Source: Phoronis australis (Eukaryota > Phoronida > Phoronidae). Taken from it: DNA of 60,000 nucleotides. This document shows, one piece after another, positions 10,701-22,700 of this stretch. The notes beneath the pieces were generated by a model that was not told the DNA's origin, ran no database searches, and saw only the letters and a list, made by a program, of their open reading frames with translations. The position numbers and the translations under genes were made by a program. How positions within the stretch are numbered: the first letter of the stretch is position 1; the number at the start of each line of letters is the position of its first letter. The stretch spans positions 280,641 through 340,640 of the forward strand of contig NMRA01000337.1 in NCBI GenBank assembly GCA_002633005.1, in the 5' to 3' direction.

Positions 10701-13700
10701 ACACAAATAATGTAGCGGAAAGACAAGGACCAAAAACAGTGTGGGAACTGGAGAAGACGGGTAATAATCATCCTATTACTAGCAACCGGAAAAATAACAT
10801 TTACAGGACACCATTTTCATGTAATTTTCAGTTAGTTGTCACGACACTTGACCACTGTTATCAACATACCTGGAAACGATGGAATATCTGTCACCAGGGG
10901 TTACGGCACCATCCAGTCGTAAGTAGGTAACGCTTGGCATTGCTTTACTGAAGAAACAAATTAATAATTCTTAACAAATACTGAACACAACTGTCAACCG
11001 CATTGATACTAAAACAAGACTCCCTTCATGACTACCTGTAGATGTAGAGGATGATGGAAAACAAAAGTCCATACAAAAAAGAAAGACAAATCAACACGTT
11101 TATACACATATCCATGTCAGCTCATTATTGCACACAATAACTATCTATAAACACCCAGACAAATTAACACCCTTCACAAGTGCTCAGCTAATAACTATCC
11201 ATTAAATCTGCACAGCAGCAATAGCTTAAAACTAACACTTACTTGAGCAAATCTTTTTCGATTAAATCCAGCATGCTCTTCAGTTGACAAAAAATTAACA
11301 CTCTGTGTTGATTGACAACTGGGGTGGAGCTGTCTGTGGCCCCTCCCACTCCACAGTCCAACAACAACTGCCTACAAAGCATTTCCAAAACAGCATTTAA
11401 ATCTATATGTGAGCAGAAATCAAAGTGAGTGAGACGATCATTAGCACTAAAGTTAAGTTTCATGTTTAATGGGCTGTCCTGTAAAAACTAATAAATCTTC
11501 CCTTTTTAAAGGAAACAGCTCATAAATGCAGTGAGGTCTGTAGTGGGACACAGATTAGTGCAGGAGTATTCCAGGCCCAATTTAGAGTGCTTCTTCATCA
11601 TGGTGCTAAATGGAAATGCACGATTCATTTGCTAGTAGATAGCACCTGATAGAACATCACTTCAGACAACAGCACTCAAGCTTATGACAACAAAAGGCAA
11701 GTGACTAATGGTAAAACCTGTTTACTGCAGGCTGATGTGAACTCACCGGAGAGCTGACAGTTTGGCAGCGTGTTGAATGTGGTGTAGTGATGTGTCTTGT
11801 CTCCTTAATTGTTCACATAGCTCATCATACTTAGGGTGTTGAGGTGTTAAAACCAAGGCAGGATGGTTACACACTTTACGCAGATATTGTAGTGCCTGCA
11901 GATATGAAAAATGAAACACATTTCATTAAACAGACCTCAAACCCACATTTCAGACAACATGGAAACACTGAGAGTTCAGATAATTTCTCATATTAAATAG
12001 TATGAATCCTAATTAATTGTAACAGCTCACAACACTATTTTTCAGCATTAATTACATATTTTGCAACACTTCTTAAATTTATTAAGCCACAGGACTGCAA
12101 ACAACCTCCAAGCAGTACTGATACAACACTATCAGAGTTAAAGAACTGCTTGAACAAACGGAAGTTAACATCCATTCAGTACCTATTTAAGAGATAAATT
12201 ATAATGACCCCCTACAGGATCATTTTTGCATTGCTGTAAACTAAAGTGTCACCTTTTGCCCATTGTCGAACTCACTGTCTAGGATACTATATCTCCACAT
12301 GATTTTCTGTGCCATTAAATTTCAATCCTTGTGATTTTATTGCTATTGGGTGTTTTTATCAACTAACATGTTACCCTACCCGGAATATATGAGTAGTCTG
12401 ATGTTTTTATCAACTAGCATGTTACCCTACCTGGAATATATGAGTAGTCTGATGTTTATCAACCTTCTTTAGCCCTTTGCCAGCCAGAGTGTTGACGCTT
12501 GTCTGTACACTCTTCTTCGCCCTCGATTCAGCAAAGTCTTCATACAGTTGGGCCTGAAGATGATACAGGTTCAACATGTAAGAGTACAAAACATTACACC
12601 CGAAAAGCGATAATGGAAATGTGAAATCTATCTCCAGACTTAGGAGATGCAGGAAGTCCTTCTTGGGTTACATAAGACTTGAGAAAAGTGTCTAAATTTG
12701 GCTGATTTTGGAACAACATATCTCAAAAATGGCCAATCTGATTCATATGAAACTTTCAGATACAATGCATTTTTATCCAAAACGTTGTTGGGATTGTATT
12801 AAAACTTTTGTACTATTTCATAAGAGATTAACAAAAGTTGCTTAAAAAGAAAAAGCAGTGATAATTAAGAAAACTGTAACTGCATTTTAGAGGCATCACC
12901 AACATTAATATCACATGAAATTTGATATCAAGGACACCGTTGTTTTTTTAAGAAAGTACCTTTTACAGTAAATTTTACTAAAAAGACATGGTCATGTGAC
13001 CCAATTGATGAGAAACTGGTAAAAATTCAAAAAACAAATTCTACTTTCAGAAAACACTTTTACTTGTCAATTAGGTCCTACATAACTTTAAATGGTCTGA
13101 GGATGTATCATTGATGATGGTGTAATGTGATTATCATATGATTATGTATCATTAATGATGGTGTGATGTATCATATGATTATGTATCATTGATGATGGTG
13201 TGATGTATCATTTGATTATGTATCATTGATGCTACTGTGATACATATGATTATGCATGGCTAAAGTCTCCCTCCATGAGATGCATCCATATAAATCTATA
13301 AGTGAGTCTAGAAACTGGTTATCTAAGTTAGTGACCTCCAACGTTCCACTGGAGAGATTAAATAACACAAAACTTAGCCAATTTATCAAGTGTTAGACAT
13401 GGAAAGTAGTAACTTTTCAACTGAACAAAAACAAAAAATCAAAAGAAAGAACTAATCAATTTTTAATCAAAAATATTGTATTATCATTAAAATTTTTGGG
13501 ATATGTTGATGAGTTATTAGTAAAACAATATCGGTCATGAACAATTAAACTAGGAATTAAAATGATTCGTTGATAATTATTAACACCTGTGAACAACAAG
13601 CACAACATCTCACCTGAAGTGGACTAAGATCACAGTAATAATCCTGGATGATCTTTGGTGGTAAGTCTTGTAACACGTCCTCCTTCAGTCGACGCAGAAG

Positions 13701-16700
13701 GAATGGCAACACCTGTCTGTGTAATGCTTCCATGGCTAGGGCACCTGAATGATGCATTGTGGGAAAATGAAGCATTTTGGGATATGGTGGAGACTGCTAA
13801 GTACCAAAGAGCTTCTAAAGATTGTAACTGACCCAAGCTAGAGCACCTGAATAACTCTGTATGGGATACGGTAATGCTTCCATGGCTAGAGCACCTGAAT
13901 GATGCATTTGGGACATGGTGAAGACTGGTACATACCAGAGCTTTTAAAAGTTGTAACTGATCCAGGCTAGGGCACCAGAATGATGCATTATGAGACATGG
14001 CTCAAATCTATGTGTGTGATTTTGACAACCAGTTTTATTTGATCAAACACAAATTACAGTAAAATGCTGCCAATTTCGGAAAAAAGATATAAGTACAAAA
14101 ATTGGCATTTTCACATTTTTCCAAAGGCTCCTGACATTGTCGTGAATGTTCACAATTTCTCAAAACAGTTTCTGTTGGTAGCTAGTGTCTAGAAATTGCA
14201 AATCATGCTGAAATTTTCCTAAATTTGGAGCATCATATCTCAGAAATGATTGATCAGATTAAAGTGAAATTTTGAGATACAATGTTTTACACAGTGTTCT
14301 CCCAAAAAAATGGTCAATGTTTTGATACCACTGTTTTGCTATCAAATGAATGTAATTTTTTTTGCTTAATTTTACTAAAAAGCATAGTCACATGATCCAT
14401 AGGCCGGTGCCGCAATGAAGTGTCATCATGTGATCTCAGTGTATGATTTTTTTATCATTCTAACGTATTTTTATCCCATTTTACCAATTAAAGTTGCGTT
14501 TAATGCGGTTAGGGAGCAGTCACACCAGGTCACGGCTTGAAACTACTTGTTTAAATTAAATTCTCTGGCTTTAAACATGTACATAAAACAAAAAAAAATA
14601 TTTGAACCTGTTTAGACCTGATATGTATAATGAAACTTCTGTTAATATCCTTTATTATATTCTTGATCAACGTTAAGTCAGTTGGATTGGCGTTAGCCAG
14701 TACAGCAGACAATTTATTTATCCATTCCATGCAGACGACTACTGAGACAAACCAGACTGGACTATAGTTCAATAAACTATTGACTATTTTGTGCAATATA
14801 ATTAACATTGTATGACCCCTTTTGTAAATGCGAACACAATAATATGAATATAATATACAGTTTCTCCACTCATTTCATCAGTGTTCACAGGCGCTTCGCC
14901 TTTTTAGAAAACCGCAATGTTAAGGTAGTTGGCTGGCCCCCGACAGTATTTTCGGAGAACTAGGCAGTATCGAATGACCGTCAGGTCAGTAAGCGAACGA
15001 GAGGAAGGAAGGGGTTAAAATGATTAGGTTTAACAAAGGGAAAAGTTCACAACTGAATTTTGAATTACTGTTTTTCCCATTTGATTCACAAACATGGACA
15101 GTAACCATGTAAATTGTGTATTGCGTAGTCATTTTTATACTCACAGTTTTTGTGCAGCGGTGAAATATCCCATCAGAATTAGTTGTGCGGCGGTCAATTT
15201 GGACAAGATTACGAGTGGCGGTGCCAAAAAGGAGTGTGGCTGGCCACCAAAATTTTTACACGCAGGGAAAACACTGACCTTGTCTGCCATATTGTGTCTT
15301 AAATTGGTGAGGTTTTAATGACTTCACGAACTTTTAGCACTTACTTATTCCAAACAGTTACCTGCTTCTTGCTCAGCTGATGAACTCTTGGCATCTCTGC
15401 TCTGTAGAATGGGTCGGCCATATCTGGCTGCAAACTGCTTCTCTGTGCCGAGGAAGCCTGGCATCAGAAAGTCAAACAGGGACCATAACTCCAACACATT
15501 GTTTTGGATGGGAGTTCCAGACAGAATCAGACGGTGGTTACAACTGAGTTGTTTTACAGCCTTGGAGAGCTGAAAATATGGATGACGAGAAGCAGTGGTA
15601 AGGCCAAAACTCGACTGATATGTATACATATGCACATCAAAAAGCATATCAGTGATAAGGCCAACACTGGGCTGATATGCATAAATATGCACATCAAAAT
15701 GCATATCAGTGATAAGGCCAACACTGGGCTGATATGCATAAATATGCACATCAAAAAGCATATCAGTGATAAGGCCAACACTGGGCTGATATGTATAAAT
15801 ATTTAATGGAGTAATTTAATGTAACATCATTTTCAAAATCTGTTGGTCTATTTACGCTAACATCTAACCTATCTACATTCAAATGACACAACATTTTGGC
15901 CGGTCATTTCTCTGGCCATCTTCATGAGGGTACAATACATCCATGCTTGTTCTTCTAAGAATGTTATAACACCTGAAGATGACCATAGAAATGACCGTCA
16001 TGCCAAAATAAATAGGCCAGAGTTTGGTGTAAATAGGCCTGAGTTTGTTTTTAAAAGGCAAACAGATCTTAGAAATCATCACCACATCAAAATGGTTATT
16101 GGAAGAAAGTTAACACAAGTGAATCGTAGAGTAATTGTTTAAATTATGAGCAAACACGTTGCATATTAAAGTTATAATGCCAAGGTGGCATCCATCAACT
16201 TTATTTTTAGTTCACAAAACATAATTTTAGAATAACTTTTTCATACTGAACAGAAAATTTAAGGACAATGACAAGCCTCTAACACTGAGATTTAAACGAA
16301 GTAATTCAAATTTACAATGTGTGATGTTTGTTGTAGTTTTAACATCACAAGCTACTACCGTATTCGCCCTAATAAGTGCCCATGCCCCTATAAGCGTCCC
16401 CCCACAAGTTTTCAGACTTTGCTAAAATAAGCGCCCAGTCCATGAACACCGTGTACATGCGAAAAATGCCTTACTTACAGTTCTAAAATTTTACAGTACT
16501 GTAATGTCTTCAATTTATCAATAAGATCCGATAGTCCTGAAAAAATCATCGTGCGCGGAATTTGTAGACCATGAGCCTCACCGCCATGTCAGTATTTAGC
16601 CGTGACTATACACTTCAAACTTCCGCTGTGCTTAAAAAAGAACGCAAAAGTTTTGCAGATCTTGCGAGGGACGTGTCCTATTATGGTCTGGCCTTCCAGA

Positions 16701-19700
16701 ACAGACGCAGCGTACTTGTCAAAGGGATTGTCAATTGTATCTTTCCTGTACAGATCTTTTCCCTCAACAGGAAACCAAATTTCTTTATATATTTAAAAAC
16801 CGTGAATCGAAGATTAATAAAAACTTGACCTTTGTTAAAAGTACGTGGCCTGGAAGAGCGCGCTACGTACAAGTACCTGTCATCGAAGGTTAGTCTTCGG
16901 GAATTATCTATTCCTGAAACATGTAGCATAGCATCGGCAAGAATTAAATACTGGCACTTGCCGTAAACTCGCTGGTTACGTAACGCCCATGCCCGTGTAA
17001 TCACCCATTTCCGACTTTTGGTCAATTTTCGGTTTAAACGCCCACTGCTTGGGTAATCGTCCATCTCCTACTTTGAGCTAATTTCCATGTAAGCCTCCAC
17101 CTCTCGGGTAATTGCCCATCCCCAACTTACGGCTTACAGAACTTGCGCTTGAACTCGTGCTTTTATTCAAAGCTTCGCCTCGCGCTCAGACTTCCGTGTT
17201 TCCGGAAACACGGCGTGCTTACACATGCGTACAATTGTCTCGAAAAGTACGTTTTTCAGCCACGTTTGTGGAATAACTCAACCGCTGCAACCACCTTTAT
17301 CACACTTATCAACTGATCTTTTGTTAAATTAATATAGGCCTGCTCCGTAAACTTTTATAGAAGTGACGCTAGTCTATTACGAAATTAGGCGTACGATGTC
17401 CTGGTCGTCACTGACTTAGGTTGTCTGGGTGACATTTTTTCGAATTACCTACTAGTCTAAACTTTTTTGTATTTAGACACCATTTCCGATGCTTTTTCGA
17501 GTTCAGTAGATCAAATTTTTTGAGTGCTTGGCATGAGCAGGTACAACTTCGAAACGTCGCTATGTATTTTCAGATGGAGCACTTGATTTTGCTAGATTTT
17601 TTACACATATTTGAATTGACCAATTAATCTAACCCCCTCTCGTTGTAATTGCACAAACAGACCACGTGATTTTGATAGATTTATTTCCTGGGTCAACTCA
17701 CATTTGAGTTGAACAATTATTCACACCCCCTCTCGTTGTAATTGCAAACGGTTTGTGTCGGTCAGGAATGAATACTTCGTGTTTTTGATCCAGCGACTGA
17801 TAAACTAAACATTGAATCGAAAGTTTATCGGGTTTAATTACGCAGATGACATTAACAACAACGAGGCGGGACCAGAAGGGTTCCAACTAAACACAGTCGT
17901 ACGAACAACACTAACAATACAATGGCGCTGGAAACGACATGTAGTCCCATTCACTTATCTGAAACGGTGCTTGCTGATACAGTAAGTGGACTGCCATTCG
18001 AGTTTCATAAAGGTCCGTGGTATGACATTTTGCAGCACACTAATATATTTGAAAATATATTCAAAATCACCCTTTCAAAGTCAAAATCCTATTTCTTTTT
18101 GAGCCGTGAGAAATTTTGTGGTTGTCGGGTCCATTGTTTGACCAAACTTACAAGTTCCGTGCTCAAATGAACAACGCGCGAGCTAGCCCAGTTCAGCTAA
18201 AACTTGGACTTGGCCACTGTTTGGGTAATCGCCCAACCCTGACTTTTTGCCAATTTTTCAGTTTAAGCACCCACTGTTTGGGTAATCGCCCACCCTGTCT
18301 CAGGGTTTCCCAATTTAAGTGGCTTTAACCCACGAGTTTACGGTATTTCCGAAAGTTTCTAATGCCATAAAAAATGTGTTTTTTAGAAAGAATTATGAAA
18401 TTAATCGTAATTGGTGTTTTTAAAGTCAAAATGACCCACTGATACTGAACACTTCCGTGCCCTTACACCCCCCCCCGAATCTCCCAAAAAATAACTGTTC
18501 GACTGTCACGCATCCAGTCACCCGGTGACTAAATATCGGCCTTACTGAGACAATTCTAAAATGTTTTTAGCAGATGAGATTAAACAAGTGCTAAATAAAA
18601 CACGTTCTGCTTTACTTCTCGTGTTTAATTTTTTTAGTTGCACACCTAGATCGTTACATCGCGTTTACTCTGGCAAATGAACTCTAATGACACGCACGGG
18701 CTCGCTCACTCACACACGCAGACGAACTTCAAAACAAGCATTATATGACAACAACATGTGTATTCGTCCAGATTTTTCTCATGATGCGGAGTACAATCTA
18801 GCGCAAATTTGGACTTACTAATGCAGTTAATCCCTAATCCACAGGAACTTAAAAATGTTAGGGACGCTATTTTAAAAAGTTAAGGACTTCAGGTAATTTG
18901 TTGAGTCGAAACTATATTTTTACTCAAGAACTCAAGGTGACCTATCGGCAATCGCGAGGCAGCGACACATCAATCGGCGCGTTTCCGCACTGCCAGGGGA
19001 TTTTCTGAAAGACGCTTGTAATTTAACAACAAAGTTTGATAGCAATGCATTGCAATTTCCTAGAAACTCTGTCACAGAGCATAAATTTGAATTGTAGTTT
19101 TAGGTTACAACTTCACCTGTTTCGAAGACCGGGCTTCAACCACTTTGAGCTCTAATAAGCACCCCCCCCCCTTCCTAGAGCAAATTTTTTTTAAGCGCCC
19201 TGGGCACTTATTACAGTGAATACGGTAAGTCAAATGTTAACTCAATATAAGATGCTGCTCCTTTTTTACCCCCCACTAAAACATTGTACATAGTGCAGGA
19301 TATCACACTCATAGTGCTGCATATATAATGTACAGAGTGTAGGATATCACACTCATAGTGCTGCATATATAATGTACAGAGTGTAGGATATCACACTCAT
19401 AGTGCTGCATATATAATGTACAGAGTGTAGGATATCACATTCATAGTGCTGCATATATAATGTACAGAGTGTAGGATATCACACTCATAGTGCTGCATAT
19501 AAAATGTACAGAGTGTACGATATCACACTCATAGTGCTGCATATAAAATGTACAGAGTGTAGGATATCACACTCATAGTGAGGCCTATAAAATGTATTCT
19601 ACGTCTTACTTCTGTGGTATGCAGTTTTTTATGCTAATAACATAGTAAATAATTGAATTTAAAAAGAACAAATTATGCATTACTCTATCCACATTACTCT

Positions 19701-22700
19701 CTAGTAAATAATTCTGTCAGTCAAAGCATACTTACTTTAGTTTTGCCGTTCTTTATGATATGACCTTCGTCCAGAATACAGTAATTCCACTGAATGGAGC
19801 TGAAGAAGTCTATATCATTGCGGACAATATCATAGGAGGCCACAATGAGGTTATGCTTGCCGACAATGCCACGTAACCTGCAATAGGTACAGTACAGTAG
19901 CATGCTTTAATAACTCCTTGACGGTCACCACTAGTGAATGGGGCTGTATTCTGTTGTCGCAACAAACTCACAAAAGGAAGATCCCACAAGTCTTCACGAG
20001 ACATCCAAACACATTACAAATGAGGCACGTGATCACCCTTATATCTAGCTTGACTCACAAGAGTCTTGGATTTATAGAACACTGTCCACGGCCAGGGGTT
20101 TAGGCAGTCCAGGGTCAGGAGTCTAGGTAATCCAAGGTCAGGGGTCTATGCAGCCCAGGGCTAAAGGTTTATACAGTCCAGGGTCAGGGGTCTACACAGT
20201 CCAGTGCCAGAGGTCTATGCAGCCCAGGGTCAGGGGTCTACACAGTCCAGGGCCGGGGTCTGTGCAGTCTACAGGGCCAGGGGTCTACACAATCCAGGGC
20301 CAGGGGTCTACGCAGTCCAGGGCCAGGTGTCTACCTGGTTTACGCTGATTGTTGCCCAATTCTAGCTTGCACCTGAGAACATAGATGTTTGAGACTGAAC
20401 ACGGAAATTCGAGTTTTTACTAGTTTGTACCCTGAATCTAGGGTTAGTCAAGTGCAAACATGGAATTGACACTCACCATAATAAACCATAGGTGTTTTGT
20501 GCAACCATGAGGCCTGCGCACGTCTGATGCACCGCAAATGACATCAGACCACCTGCACTGTTTTTTTTTATAAACCATAGTATACTTAAGCACATAATAA
20601 TAGAGCCTCATATCATCTCAGCATTGAAGTAGAATGAAAGATGTTACACATAATTTTGAGCTCATTTTCAAGTACAATTACGACACCCTGATGAGGTATA
20701 GTGGAAACTATTTGTAAATAAGTCCATGAGACGAGACTGCTACTGATTGTTAGCACAAAAATAAGTGCCATACCAAACACTTGATCTTATTGGAGGTGTA
20801 CGGTACCAACGGTTGAGTCCCCAATAATAAAGCAGTTAGAGACATAAAATCGCATGTCAAAATTGGTGGTAATATACATAATTGAGGTGGAGTACAGCTA
20901 GCACCAACAACCAATCAGTGAATCATTATAGACACAACGCATACGCCTTTAAGCAACTTAAATAAGTCAACAACAACCACAATACTAAAACTAAAATCTC
21001 ACAAATTTTAGTCAAATTAATTACTGCTAAATTAATCTTTTTCATTTATCAAATGTTTTTAACATTTTTGTGAATGCCGCGAATTTCTCAAAAACATTGT
21101 CTGAAGTTAGGTAATATGTTCTTTATAGAACTTAAAAATGATAGAGCAATTATCAGGCGTACTTATTTCACCAAAATGAAAAAAAACCCAATAATTTGCA
21201 CTCGTTTTGTCTGGCGACATTTGATGTACTTATAGCATCAGCACTTACAATTCATTCCATAGTGTGTGTGGTATATGTGAAACATAAATGACATCAAACC
21301 CATTATAATCAAGCACTAAAGACAGATAATTGTAAGTACCTTATCCTCTCCCCAGGTGGCCCTTGAAAGTTGAGTGGATTGAGGTAAGCTTTGTCTACAA
21401 ATTTCTCCACTTCATATACCCAGTGACCAGTCAGCGTGGGAGGACAGACAACAATAGAGGGCAGTGGTGCACAGTCTGCCTGCTTGCTCGTCTGAAAACC
21501 AGAGAAGACCACCATCCGTATTAAATTTTTATTACGCTGTTATGTTTTGTACAAATATAAGAGATGACACACATAAAGAATTCTACTCAACTTCAAAGCT
21601 TTCTACATAGCAAAAGACTTCGCAAAATACAAATTTGATATCGAAACGTGAGAATGAAAGAATAAAGAATCTGACTACATGGTCTAACGACAGCTTTTAA
21701 GTAAATTTGTCTAGTAAATTATTTGACAACTCAAAATGCTTTTCTCTAGAACATACACTTATACGACAGTGTTCAAACAACAGCTACAATACCCAAAATA
21801 TTACCTTATATTTCTGGGCCCTTGTCCAATGATCACCAGCTAATATACAAATAGATTGTAGCGTTTTACCCAGTCCCATGTCATCACACAATATACCATG
21901 AAGTTTGTATTTGTTCAGAAAAGACAGCCAATTGATTCCATCCTACAAATAATCAAATCATATCCATTAAATCATGGTGAACTTTCACTATAGCAAAAGT
22001 TACTAAGGAATGAATGAACCAATCAAGTTGCTGGACTCAAGTTTTGCCACGAAATTAAACCAAATTTTTTGTACGTTATATACCAAAACAAAGAGTGATC
22101 TTTGATCTGGGGCAAAAAATTCCCAAAACTTCATGTGCTAGAATTCTCTAACAATAATTGCAAAAACATTCACTTATCAGTGTCACCAGAAAATCGTGTT
22201 ACTAAAAAAATCCAAATTTTGTGAAAACTCCAAAAATCTAGTCTTACTTTCACTTCCAAACAACTCAAAACGATTCGAAAAATGGTAAGAGCCAAAGATT
22301 CAGCAACTTTAACAACTCTAAATATCCCTGAAAAGAAAATTACGAGCCAACATGCAACACACTGAGCAAGCTTCCCCAATTCACACAAAAACACAACAGG
22401 CTAAATTGCTTCCACTGAATATTTCAGAGGACAACTTTACTGCCAAATTTATCACAAAATACAAAAAAGTAATTAAAAGCCCCATCTAACATTGTAGGTC
22501 TGCTTATTCCTATTCAGTTGAATATGTTACCTGTTGGTATTGTCTCAGCTCGGCTTTTACAGGAACAGGGACAGTGTAGGATTCCACTTTACTGCCATCT
22601 AGTAGCTGTTCCAGGAACTGCCTCTGCTTATCTTTCTGCTGGGCCAGAGAGGCCTTCATGTGAGGAGGGTCAGGGATGCCAGCCTAGACACAATATGCAT

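Larger units (their letters stand above)
4789..12553 (-). other. BTAF1: BTAF1 exons 34-40: ATPase lobe 2 and C-terminus
   Basis: Exon 34 is the lobe linker ([12 protein letters not shown]...HIFQ) and exon 35 reads [21 protein letters not shown]. Exon 36 has motif [23 protein letters not shown]. Exon 37 has [21 protein letters not shown]. Exon 38 has motif [26 protein letters not shown]. Motif [13 protein letters not shown], spans exons 38-39. Exon 40 carries the conserved tail [23 protein letters not shown] and ends [12 protein letters not shown]. The CR1-type retrotransposon lies in the intron between exons 37 and 38, antisense to the gene. Confidence 0.95.
13614..22683 (-). other. BTAF1: BTAF1 exons 28-33: Swi2/Snf2 ATPase lobe 1
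   Basis: Exon 28 (AELRQYQQ) and exon 29 ([28 protein letters not shown]) hold the Q-motif region and the Walker A box, with the nucleotide-binding lysine near residue 1260. Exon 30 carries [21 protein letters not shown] (motif Ia). Exon 31 carries [12 protein letters not shown] and the Walker B box [16 protein letters not shown]. Exon 32 has [29 protein letters not shown] (motif III). Exon 33 has [32 protein letters not shown]. No catalytic residue appears lost. Confidence 0.95.

Noticed and set aside
12463-12474. Donor GTTGAT after LKK as the end of exon 34
   Set aside because: Reading on to the GTAGGG donor at 12430 adds [11 protein letters not shown], which matches the family sequence before ALQYLRK.
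15345-15761. 138-codon minus-strand frame read as one exon
   Set aside because: Only its second half (15569-15362) is BTAF1 exon 32. The upstream part is the 57-bp minisatellite beyond the TTTTCAG acceptor.
16681-17064. 127-codon minus-strand frame inside the 2.87-kb element as a transposase
   Set aside because: It has no catalytic motif, runs into the terminal GCCCA-type repeats, and is overlapped by equally long frames on plus.
17510-17560. GAAACGTCG stretch as a fourth hairpin motif H
   Set aside because: It lacks the AGAAATGACC loop and complementary flanks.
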